From positions 1 through 61,678 of the forward strand of contig NZ_QLZA01000014.1 in assembly GCF_009371885.1 (NCBI RefSeq): a stretch of DNA of 61,678 bases. Direction: 5' to 3'. This DNA is from Bifidobacterium tibiigranuli (GTDB lineage Bacteria; Actinomycetota; Actinomycetes; Actinomycetales; Bifidobacteriaceae). Below, in pieces: positions 51,201 to 58,020 of this stretch. A program made the translations under genes and the position numbers. Each line of letters starts with the position of its first letter. Within the stretch, counting starts at the first letter, position 1. Below the pieces are notes generated by a model. It ran no database searches and was not told where the DNA came from. It worked only from the letters and a program-made list of their open reading frames with translations.

Positions 51201-53358
51201 AATCGACCTTGCCGGTGTAGGCCTTGACAGGAGTGAACGTCGAGACGACCTTGCCATCCTGCAGCCCAATCGTCCAGGTACCCTGACCATCGACCGTCTT
51301 GGTGGTCGAGCCATCAGCGAACTTCACATCCGTGATATCGCCAGTGCCCTTGGTGGACTCAGGATTCAACGTCGCCGTCTGGTTCGGGTTAATGGTCTGC
51401 GAATCATCGCCCGTCTTCGGCGGCACATTGATGGTCACGTTCAGCTTGCCCTTGTTCGAGGGCAGGTTGTTCGAGTCCGTCACCACATACTGCTGCGAAT
51501 CGACCTTGCCGGTGTAGTCCTTGACAGGAGTGAACGTCGAGACGACCTTGCCATCCTGCAACGCAATCGTCCACACGCCCTCGCCGGGAACCGTCAACGT
51601 CTTGCCATCGGGAGACAGCGAGCCCTTGGAAGGATCAGCAGGAGCAACGAGCTTCACATCGGCAATGTCCCCAGTACCCTTCGTAGACGCAGGATTCAGC
51701 GTCGCGGTGTCATTCGGGTTGATGGTCTGAGACGCATTGTCTGTCGTCGGCGGCTGGTTGATCGTCACCTTCAATTGTGCCTGGGCGCTCTGCAGGCCAT
51801 TGCCATCAGTGACCGTATATTTCACAGGTGGAATTTCGCCAGTAACCGTATCGTCCTTGGGCGTGAAAGTCGCAACAGCCTTACCGTCCACGACTTGCAG
51901 CTTCCACACGCCCAAATCAGTCTTCAGTGTGTCCGTGCCGTTCTCAACAAATGCAGCCTGCGTAACCGGAGCGGCCTCGGGAGCATTGCCCTTGGCGGTC
52001 TGCAGATCGCCCAGATCAATCGGCTGATCGGTCGGGTTGACCGTCTTCTCCCCCGGACCCGTAGTGGGCGGCTCGGCAGTCAACGTAGCCGTGCAGGCGG
52101 AAGTCGTGGTGCCGAAATCCTCAGTGGGCTGAGGCGTCATCAGCTTAACAGTGCGACCGTCAGTGCTCGGCTGCAAGTCAGCGTTGCTCACAGGGTCGCC
52201 ATTGAGCGAGCAGTCCCATTTCACGCTGTACGCGCCCTCAGGAGTATTGCCACTTGATTTTGCGACGCTGTACGTCACGTAATCCGTCCCAATCATGAAG
52301 GGATTGGACGAGGTGTTCACGGCTCCGTTGGAGCTGCTTTCGCCAAGTTCAGCGCCTTCGCCCGGAGTGCCGCGCACGGCCTTTGTGGTGAAGGTGGCAT
52401 CCGTAACAGAATTGCCGTTCGCATCCTGCGCCTGATTCACCTGAGTGCCAGGAACGGCTATGTTGGTGAACAGAACCGCGAAGGCGACACCTTCACGAGA
52501 GTGACTGCCTTGTTTATCATTGACGAACGAAGCCTGGGCGGTAGACGGTGCATTCGCGCCGACCATGGCGATGCCGCGTCCACCCGTAGTCTGATTCGCC
52601 TTGGAAACACAGGTAACCTGATTCGTTCCCAATCCATCATAGGTCTGCGTGCAAGGCTGATCCCAGCCCTGAGGCACGACTTTCATCAGTTCATTCAACG
52701 GTTTATCGGATGAGAAGGTGAAGCCTTCGCCAGTTCCTGTGGATTCCGCATCGGCCATGATGATTGAGAAGTGATCGCTGATCTGCAAGCCAGTGCTCTT
52801 GTCAACGAGCTTGATGCCATCGAGTTTAACCGTGTCACGCTGGGCATTGCCATGATCCAGCAATGTCGAATCACTATCCATCTGATATAGTGCAGGGTCA
52901 CCTTGCGTGCCTGCGTAATACTCATTGCCGTCAATGGTATTGCCCAGAACTGAGCCTCCCCATGTCGGCAATGAGCTGGCCGAAACACCGTTGGCACCAT
53001 CTGCGCCAGCCGAAACTGTTGCATTCGCAGTGATCTCATAGTGCCCCACAGTGATATCCAACGGCTTCGTGACAGGGCCGTTTGACAAATCCGCTGCGGT
53101 CACATCACCAAATTGGCTCATATCAATCCAGCACAACGAACCGGCCTTATCGCCGCCTTGCCCGAAAGAGCAGCCTTGGCTGCTTGCTGAAGTAGGGGTA
53201 GCGTCATCTGCTGAGGCGGAAGCGGCCGTAGCCATTCCCGTAAGTCCCAACGTCATCGCGCCTGCGGCGACAACAGCGCTGAACTTCTTCAAGAAATTCG
53301 GACTGTTGGCGGAAGGCGAACGATATGGGTGCGCGAGTAATGAGTTTCTCAAGTGCAT
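48205..53358 (-). CDS. giant CshA-like fibril surface protein, sortase-anchored (LATTG)
   Basis: 1717 aa, about 175 kDa. Signal peptide (FLKKFSAVVAAGAMTLGLTGMATAASASA). A non-repeat N-terminal domain, residues about 60-430, resembles the CshA adhesive domain (VTAADLSNGPVTKPLDITVGHYEI ... SIIMADAESTGTGEGFTF). Then twelve tandem CshA-type fibril repeats of 75-95 aa, each with WTxxxxxGxxxFTPxxxYxG and YTVTDxNxLxxxGxLxVTxN patterns. A Pro/Ala/Lys stalk leads to LATTGASVGIALVAMLALAAAGLGLRKLSRRNGSD. LAxTG is the signal type favoured by class E sortases, unlike the LPLTG of the pilins. Expected to be a long surface filament for binding host or other bacteria. Confidence 0.9.
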   Translation of the reverse strand: MHLRNSLLAHPYRSPSANSPNFLKKFSAVVAAGAMTLGLTGMATAASASADDATPTSASSQGCSFGQGGDKAGSLCWIDMSQFGDVTAADLSNGPVTKPLDITVGHYEITANATVSAGADGANGVSASSLPTWGGSVLGNTIDGNEYYAGTQGDPALYQMDSDSTLLDHGNAQRDTVKLDGIKLVDKSTGLQISDHFSIIMADAESTGTGEGFTFSSDKPLNELMKVVPQGWDQPCTQTYDGLGTNQVTCVSKANQTTGGRGIAMVGANAPSTAQASFVNDKQGSHSREGVAFAVLFTNIAVPGTQVNQAQDANGNSVTDATFTTKAVRGTPGEGAELGESSSNGAVNTSSNPFMIGTDYVTYSVAKSSGNTPEGAYSVKWDCSLNGDPVSNADLQPSTDGRTVKLMTPQPTEDFGTTTSACTATLTAEPPTTGPGEKTVNPTDQPIDLGDLQTAKGNAPEAAPVTQAAFVENGTDTLKTDLGVWKLQVVDGKAVATFTPKDDTVTGEIPPVKYTVTDGNGLQSAQAQLKVTINQPPTTDNASQTINPNDTATLNPASTKGTGDIADVKLVAPADPSKGSLSPDGKTLTVPGEGVWTIALQDGKVVSTFTPVKDYTGKVDSQQYVVTDSNNLPSNKGKLNVTINVPPKTGDDSQTINPNQTATLNPESTKGTGDITDVKFADGSTTKTVDGQGTWTIGLQDGKVVSTFTPVKAYTGKVDSQQYAVTDSNNLPSNKGTLNVTINQPPTTGDAAKTINPNETATLTPKTTSGSSPIKSVVFDNGKTTKDVPGQGTWSVKLVKGQPVAMFTPIKDYDGKVDSQPYTVTDGNGLPATGKLDVTINTPPTTGDDSKVINPNETAKLAPVTKPGSGDITSVAFDNGKDTKTVDGQGTWTVKLVDGQPAAEFAPAKDYTGKVDSQQYTVTDANKLTATGTLNVTINTTPTTGDKSATTNPETPVTLNPVTAPGSAPIKSVAFDNGQPSKDVPNEGTWTVTLDGKGQPVVVFTPVKGFTGKTTEQPYTVTDGNGLTATGKLDVTVNTPPTTGDGTKTVEPGATATFAPADLSTKSGSNKDLSYTLLDPATGKPVASYTDAHGGVWTLNPTTGEATYAASKDYRGPVDSVAYRVTDGNGLTADGKLNIIVPPAASDQTLSGDRGEAVTFDPKANLVTTGSNPDVTISLKTPDANDPNAKTIFGKGKWTLDPKTGKITFTPEGDYAGPVPSVDYVATDTANKLSATGQLNVIYPPAAGDAQKVIQPGDTAAFGPSDLGVKPGSGDITSYTLIDPKTDKPVASYTDAHGGVWTIDPKSGATTYKSNPDYRGPVDPIKYQTTDANGKTAEGTLSILIPPAAGDQSKTVNPGQSASFDPKADLVTPGTNPSTTISFTDPDSKSPNTKTVPGEGKWTLDPKTGKITFTPEPGFIKDPTPINYRVTDEKNNLTDTGTLTVHVNQPPTAGDKTVTVNPGNPATLDPVITPGTSKDMNVSFKDHDSNDPAKKTVPGEGVWTIDPKTGKSTFTPEPGFTKDPTPVHYVVTDGNKLTGDGTLTVHVNQPPTAKPQTKETKPGKSVEFDPIKNLVKPGTSTDLKITLLDPKTGKPVDGNTVLVPGVGTWTVNPNTGKVTFAPAPGYHGTIQIGYRVTDGNGLSADSTLSVKVPAAPVTPTTPAKPAPSAPAKPAPAKQPQSVLATTGASVGIALVAMLALAAAGLGLRKLSRRNGSD

Positions 53359-53567
53359 CGTTCCTTTCTTTCTTTATCGACAAGCAAGATTTCCCTCAAT
53401 CGGGACAATCTGGCATCGCCTGCAAATTATCAGAAAGGAAATATGGTTTCCGCTCGAAGTAAGGCGAATCCCAAGCGGCAAATGATGGTGTCAACTCGTC
53501 GAATCGCAAGCAGCACAAGGATTCGCGCCGCTTGACCCAACGCCCGCCGCGACACTTTCTCCTATAG

Positions 53568-53590
53568 AAATGGTCCTAAAATAACCCTAT
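53568..53590 (-). promoter_or_regulatory. surface-regulon motif upstream of giant fibril gene
   Basis: Plus strand AAATGGTCCTAAAATAACCC then TAT. 21 of 22 bases match the tip pilin copy. On the minus strand TATAGG follows about 10 bases after it, a possible -10. Confidence 0.65.
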
Positions 53591-53634
53591 CAAGCTTTTA
53601 TCCACCGCTTCCGGTGTTGGCGTTACGGCATGAG

Positions 53635-53684
53635 ATATGCAACGGGCCGTCCGAACTGTTGAGTTCGGACGGCCCGTTGCATAT
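53635..53684 (-). terminator. 22-bp inverted repeat after the permease gene
   Basis: Arms 53635-53656 and 53663-53684 (core CAACGGGCCGTCCGAAC) with loop TGTTGA; perfect pairing. It lies 67 bp downstream of the permease stop. T run is weak on the minus strand. Confidence 0.65.
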
Positions 53685-53750
53685 ATATATTAGGACTGTC
53701 AATTAGGCAGACTGCACGGATTGCACAGATTGTGCGCCGTGCGCAGCGCC

Positions 53751-55271
53751 TCAGCCGATGCTTGCCTTCGTTTCATCGGAGATATCCGCGGCGAGCTCCT
53801 CATTGCCGAGGCGCGAATGGCGGTACGAGTAGCCGAAGTAGACGGCGAAGCCAACGAGCAGCCAGACGACGAAGCGGATCCAGGTCAGCACGGAGAGATT
53901 AAGCATCAGCCACAGGTTGGCGAGCGCGATGAGGATAGGCACCCACGGGTTGCCCGGCATCCGGAATGCGCGTGGCAGCTCAGGGCGCTTCCTGCGCATG
54001 ATCGGCACGGAAATTGCCACCAGGGTGAAGGCCGAGAGCGTGCCGATGTTCACCATGTCGGAGAGCACGCCGACGTCGAAGCACGAGGCGACCAGCGCGA
54101 CGATGACGCCCAGCACGATCTGCAGCCTGGCCGGAGTGCCGTGCTTGCCGACTTTGGAGAGCTGCTGCGGTAGCAGGCCGTCGCGGCTCATCGCGAAGAC
54201 GACGCGGGTGAGCCCGAGCAGCAGCACCATGACCACGGTGGTGAGGCCGATGACGATGCCGAAGGAGATGATCTTGGCGGCCCAGGTGGCGCCGACCAGT
54301 TCGAAGCCGGTGGCCAGCGAGGGGCTTGCGGCCTTGGCGAGGTCCTTGTACGACACCATGCCGGTGGTCACGATGGCGACCAGAATGTAGAGCACCGTCA
54401 CCAGCACCATGCCGAGGCCGATGCCGCGCGGCACGTTCTTGTGCGGGTCCTTCGTCTCCTCGGAGGCGGTAGCCACCACGTCGAAGCCGATGAAGGCGAA
54501 GAACACGAGCGCCGCGCCGGAGAGTATGCCGCCCACGCCATAGATCGACGGCTGCAGGCCGGTGGCCCACTGCCACAGCGGCTGGCCCATGATGCCGCTC
54601 GCCGCAGCGCCCGGCACGCTGCCCGCAGGCTGCGACGGCGGGACGAACGGGGTGTAGTTGGACGCCTTGACGTAGAAGAATCCGACGATGACGACGAAGG
54701 CGACGATGGCGATCTTCAGCACGGTGAGCGCGCCATCCACGCGGGCGGACAGGCGTGTGCCGAGCACGAGCAGCACGGTGAAGAAGGTGACGATGATCAG
54801 CGGCGCGATATCAAAGGTGAAGAATCCGAAATGGAATACGGTGTTGAAGTTGATCCCCATCAGATGGAACAGATCGTTGAGATAGACGCCCCAGTACTTG
54901 GCGATCACGGCCCCGGCCATGAGCATTTCGAGGATGAGATCCCAGCCTATGATCCAGGCGACGAACTCGCCTATGGTCGTGTAGGTGAAGGTGTAGGCGG
55001 AGCCGGCGACGGGGATCATCGAGGCGAATTCCGCGTAGCACATCACGGCCGCACCACACACCACGCCGGCGATGATGAAGCTGAGGATGACCGCAGGCCC
55101 GGCATGGTAGGCGGCGGCCTGCGCGCCGACCGAGAAGATGCCCGCGCCCACGGCGACCGCCACGCCCATGACCGCAAGATCCCACGCATTGAGGTTGCGC
55201 ACCAGCTTGCGTTTGCTGTCGCCAGTCTCGGCGAGCGTCTGCTCGACCGACTTGGTTCTGAAGAGTTGCAT
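53751..55271 (-). CDS. amino acid permease (APC superfamily, CAT-like)
   Basis: 506 aa with about twelve to fourteen helices. N-terminal WDLAVMGVAVAVGAGIFSVGAQAAAYHAGPAVILSFIIAGV is the APC signature (GxGIF). Also SMIPVAGSAYTFTYTTIGEFVAWIIGWDLILEM and FFAFIGFDVVATASEETKDPHKNVPRGI, the CAT-family TM6-loop. The C-terminal acidic tail is cytoplasmic. Imports an amino acid, probably cationic or branched; substrate not certain. AAGGT ribosome site. Monocistronic. Confidence 0.92.
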   Translation of the reverse strand: MQLFRTKSVEQTLAETGDSKRKLVRNLNAWDLAVMGVAVAVGAGIFSVGAQAAAYHAGPAVILSFIIAGVVCGAAVMCYAEFASMIPVAGSAYTFTYTTIGEFVAWIIGWDLILEMLMAGAVIAKYWGVYLNDLFHLMGINFNTVFHFGFFTFDIAPLIIVTFFTVLLVLGTRLSARVDGALTVLKIAIVAFVVIVGFFYVKASNYTPFVPPSQPAGSVPGAAASGIMGQPLWQWATGLQPSIYGVGGILSGAALVFFAFIGFDVVATASEETKDPHKNVPRGIGLGMVLVTVLYILVAIVTTGMVSYKDLAKAASPSLATGFELVGATWAAKIISFGIVIGLTTVVMVLLLGLTRVVFAMSRDGLLPQQLSKVGKHGTPARLQIVLGVIVALVASCFDVGVLSDMVNIGTLSAFTLVAISVPIMRRKRPELPRAFRMPGNPWVPILIALANLWLMLNLSVLTWIRFVVWLLVGFAVYFGYSYRHSRLGNEELAADISDETKASIG

Positions 55272-55446
55272 CGTTGACCTTCTTTATCTTGTCGGTGCCG
55301 TCATGCCGGTACCAAGTCCGACATAGTACCGCCTGCGCGAAGGAGTATCAAGAGCGAGGGCGGATAGCGGTCCGCTTGCTGATGGTGGCGGTGGAGGGCA
55401 CGGCGGAAAGACGGCATAGGGACTGCATTAAAGACAGCATGGCCAC

Positions 55447-55474
55447 TTTACATGGTTAGCATACTTGCTATAAG
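55447..55474 (+). promoter_or_regulatory. promoter of the hicAB pair
   Basis: TTTACA and TATAAG with 16 bp between. An imperfect dyad TAGCATACTTGCTA (55457-55470) overlaps the -10, as expected for HicB autorepression. Predicted start near 55481, leaving about 20 nt before the hicA ATG and no clear ribosome site. Confidence 0.5.
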
Positions 55475-55499
55475 ATGGCTAGTGGGCTAAAATCCTAAC

Positions 55500-55691
55500 A
55501 TGACGAAACCGATGAAATACCGCGATCTGATCCGGCTGCTCGAAAGGGCCGGTTTCTCTTCGCGGCAAGGCAAAGGCGATCACGAGGTATGGAGCAACGG
55601 CTCAATCTCTATTACCATCACGCAGTCACGCGAGATTTCACCGGGGCTAACGCGCAAGGTGCTGCAGGCGATTGAAAGGAGCAAGCGATGA
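55500..55691 (+). CDS. hicA: HicA-family mRNA interferase toxin
   Basis: 63 aa, a compact double-stranded-RNA-binding-like fold: MKYRDLIRLLERAGFSSRQGKGDHEVW, ISITITQSREISPGLTRKVLQAI. The HicA catalytic His is in GDHEVW, where most relatives read GSHxxf. Cuts mRNA when free. It overlaps hicB by four bases, and toxin-before-antitoxin is the normal order for this family. Confidence 0.85.
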   Translation: MTKPMKYRDLIRLLERAGFSSRQGKGDHEVWSNGSISITITQSREISPGLTRKVLQAIERSKR

Positions 55692-56059
55692 AGACCATTG
55701 AAATCACTGCCAAGCCGTGGGACGGCGGCTGGGAGCTTTGGGACGGCGATGAGGTGTGGACGCAGGTGAATACGCTCGCACGGGCACGTCAGCAGGTCGT
55801 AGATTATCTTGACACCATCGAAGAGGGCATCAGCCACGACAATATGATCATCAACGTCACACCGGAAGTTGCAGGCTGGCGCGATGCCTCCGAGGCGCGC
55901 AATGCCGCCAAGGAAGCCGAGCAGTCACGTCATCGGGCGACCGAACTGGCCCGGCATGCCGCTCGTCGTCTGCGTGGGCAAGGCATCAGTCTCGCCGACA
56001 CCGCCTCCATGCTTGGGGTTTCACGCGGACGGGTTTCACAGCTCGTCAAACAAGGCTAA
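55688..56059 (+). CDS. hicB: HicB-family antitoxin with HTH domain
   Basis: 123 aa. N-terminal degraded-RNase-H-like half (IEITAKPWDGGWELWDGDEVWTQVNTLARARQQVVDYL) binds the toxin; the C-terminal half is DNA-binding: ARRLRGQGISLADTASMLGVSRGRVSQLVKQ is an HTH rather than ribbon-helix-helix. It should repress the hicAB promoter. Ends about 90 bp before tRNA-Ser. Confidence 0.82.
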   Translation: MKTIEITAKPWDGGWELWDGDEVWTQVNTLARARQQVVDYLDTIEEGISHDNMIINVTPEVAGWRDASEARNAAKEAEQSRHRATELARHAARRLRGQGISLADTASMLGVSRGRVSQLVKQG

Positions 56060-56112
56060 GACCCGAAGAAAGCTATTATCGACACTATCTTCGATATTGA
56101 GAGATATGGAAA

Positions 56113-56139
56113 AGCCCGGAATGTCAACGATTCCGGGCT
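56113..56139 (-). terminator. terminator of tRNA-Ser
   Basis: AGCCCGGAAT (56113-56122) and ATTCCGGGCT (56130-56139) pair perfectly; on the minus strand TTTTCC follows immediately. Confidence 0.85.
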
Positions 56140-56146
56140 CACTTTG

Positions 56147-56234
56147 CGGAGTCGGAGGGATTCGAACCCTCGAGCCGCTTGAAGCGACTAACACCTTAGC
56201 AGGGTGCCCCTATCGGCCACTCAGGCACGACTCC
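56147..56234 (-). tRNA. tRNA-Ser (anticodon GCU)
   Basis: Minus strand GGAGTCG...CGACTCC acceptor (56228-56234 with 56148-56154), D arm GCCTGAGTGGCCGA, anticodon loop CTGCTAA with GCT, a long variable arm GTCGCTTCAAGCGGC typical of serine tRNAs, and T arm GAGGGTTCGAATCCCTC. 88 nt, discriminator G, CCA not encoded. Confidence 0.97.
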
Positions 56235-56448
56235 GGCATTGCGACACGTGCGTGGCGCAACAGCAATCTACTCTAGCATCTGCGGCGGACTCGAGCCACC
56301 GGCGTTGCGCGATTGATGTTGGCTGGCTTTTATACTGCATCTTGCAATACTGCAATACTGGCAGCAACGCTGGCTGGCATACTGACTGCGACGCTAGCTG
56401 GCATGCGCCGAACGATGAAACCGCATGCCTTTGACTACCATTGGAATC
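56235..56448. repeat. dinB upstream spacer with GCTGGCATAC-type repeats
   Basis: From 56320 to 56405, CTGGCTGGCATAC/ACGCTAGCTGGCATG-like units recur. A TATACT-like box at 56330-56335 may serve dinB. No LexA box was recognised. Confidence 0.5.
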
Positions 56449-57723
56449 ATGAGCACCGCACCGAGGATTCAAGCCGCCAAACGCGACTGGGGGCATGACG
56501 AGTCTGGCTGCACGGTGCTGCATATCGACATGGACGCCTTCTATGCGTCGCTGGAAATCGCACGCAATCCCGCGCTGCGCGGCAAGCCTGTCATCATCGG
56601 CACCGGGCCGCGCTCGGTGGTCTCTGCGGCGAGCTACGAGGCGCGCCGCTATGGCATCAATTCGGCGATGGCCTCGGCCCGCGCCCGCCAGCTATGCCCG
56701 GACGGCATGTTTCTGCCGGTCGACATGCACTACTACCGCTCAATGTCGCACCGCATTGTGAGCGAGGTGTTCGGCGCGGTGACCGACCGCATCGAGCAGG
56801 TCTCGGTCGATGAGGCCTATATGGACGTTTCAGCGGCGCTCATCCGCTGGCACGCTCCAAGCACTATCGGCGCGTGGATCCGCAGCCAGGTCGCCGAGCG
56901 CTTCCACATCACCTGCTCGGTCGGCATTGCGACAAACAAGCTCGTGGCGAAGATGGCTTCGACCAATGCGAAGCCGGACGGCATGCTGCTCATTCCGCGC
57001 GCACGGCAGGCCGAATTCGTGCAGATGATGCCCCTGCGCGGCATTCCTGGCATCGGGCCATCGCTTGAGAAGCGGCTCAACGGCTGGGGCATCAACAATG
57101 TGGCCGACCTGGCCAAGCCGGACGAGCACACGCTGGCACAGGCCTGCGGCTCCGCAGCCGTGGCGCATACCTTGTTTCTTGCGGCTCGCGGGCAGGACGC
57201 ACGCACTGTGACCATGCGGGCACCTGAGAAGTCCATCGGCTCTGAAAGCACGTTTCTGGACGACACGCGCGACATCAGCCGTGTGCGGTCGCTGCTGCGC
57301 CGCAGCTGCGACGAGGTGGCCAGTACATTGCGCCGACGCGGCCTCACCGCGCGCACGGTAACAGTCAAGCTGCGTTTCGCCGATCTGAGCTATGCGACCA
57401 AGGCGCGTACGTTGCAGCGACCTATGGACACTGCGAGCGCCCTGTATCCGCAGGCCTGCGAACTGCTCGCCGCGATGACCGGACTGCCCGTCGACGCAGG
57501 CGATGAAGTACCGCTTCCCCGCGAGGTACGGCTCGCCGGGGTCAGCGCCAGCGGATTGGAAAGCATTCACATGGTGGTCACGCAGCCGTCGCTGGACGAG
57601 CTACTTGAGGAGACGCAATCGCCCGGCGGCGTGACGAAATCCGCAAGACTGCGCGAGGCCGAGCAGGCGCTTGACGCCGTCCGGCAGCGCTACGGCAAGA
57701 AGGCGGCGAGCTTCGGGGCGTGA
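56449..57723 (+). CDS. dinB: DNA polymerase IV (Y family)
   Basis: Translesion polymerase, about 424 aa. Catalytic residues: DMDAFYASLE and SVDEAYMD; palm VVSAASYEARRYGINSAMASARARQLCPD; helix-hairpin-helix LRGIPGIGPSLEKRLNGWGI; little finger KSIGSESTFLDDTRD ... RTVTVKLRFADLSYATKARTLQ. Lacks a clear beta-clamp motif at the very end. Start set at ATG 56449 with GGAA upstream; ATG 56425 is an alternative. Confidence 0.94.
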   Translation: MSTAPRIQAAKRDWGHDESGCTVLHIDMDAFYASLEIARNPALRGKPVIIGTGPRSVVSAASYEARRYGINSAMASARARQLCPDGMFLPVDMHYYRSMSHRIVSEVFGAVTDRIEQVSVDEAYMDVSAALIRWHAPSTIGAWIRSQVAERFHITCSVGIATNKLVAKMASTNAKPDGMLLIPRARQAEFVQMMPLRGIPGIGPSLEKRLNGWGINNVADLAKPDEHTLAQACGSAAVAHTLFLAARGQDARTVTMRAPEKSIGSESTFLDDTRDISRVRSLLRRSCDEVASTLRRRGLTARTVTVKLRFADLSYATKARTLQRPMDTASALYPQACELLAAMTGLPVDAGDEVPLPREVRLAGVSASGLESIHMVVTQPSLDELLEETQSPGGVTKSARLREAEQALDAVRQRYGKKAASFGA

Positions 57724-57778
57724 GGCGACTTGACGACCGGCTTGCCGATTCTTCGTTGCACTGTGCATTGCCTGCGTA

Positions 57779-57889
57779 GCGTACGTTTTATGGCATGATT
57801 ACGGAGCTCGTATCGGAAAACGTACGATAACCGCAGCTCAGCGTACGTTTTCCGATACGGACCTGTGAACCATGACAGAAAACGTACGC
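57779..57889. repeat. nested palindrome with four CGTACGTTTT boxes
   Basis: Inner perfect arms CGTATCGGAAAACGTACG/CGTACGTTTTCCGATACG (57809-57826, 57842-57859). Outer arms GCGTACGTTTTATGGCATG (57779-57797) and CATGACAGAAAACGTACGC (57871-57889) pair with two mismatches. CGTACGTTTT therefore occurs four times, twice on each strand. Between convergent dinB and dapC; terminator or protein-binding array. Confidence 0.75.
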
Positions 57890-57940
57890 TCCGCCCCCCA
57901 CATGCTGGAAGAAAGGCCATCAGGAGACAATATCGATATA

Positions 57941-58020
57941 GGGTGTCATCCTTCGCGACCTTAGCGGTCGCTCACTTCGCCTACGGGCAATCCACCGGAT
58001 TGCCCGCTTAACGGCTCAGC
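57941..58020 (+). repeat. three-stem-loop repeat, copy D, overlapping dapC stop
   Basis: Stem 1 weak (GGGT/ATCC at 57941-57951, wobble); stem 2 GCGACC/GGTCGC (57955-57960, 57966-57971); linker TCACTTCGCCTAC; stem 3 GGGCAATCC/GGATTGCCC (57985-57993, 57997-58005); tail GCTTAACGGCTCAGC (58006-58020). The dapC stop codon is read from the tail. Confidence 0.85.

Larger units (their letters stand above)
53359..53750. other. 392-bp spacer: giant gene promoter region and permease terminator
   Basis: Contains the surface-regulon motif (53568-53590) and the inverted repeat at 53635-53684. The 200 bp between motif and start codon form an unusually long untranslated leader with no ORF or riboswitch that I recognise. 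Confidence 0.6.

Noticed and set aside
48500..52050. CRISPR-like periodic repeats
   Set aside because: Period is about 230-290 bp, sequence is coding and diverged at third positions; these are protein-domain repeats of the fibril protein.
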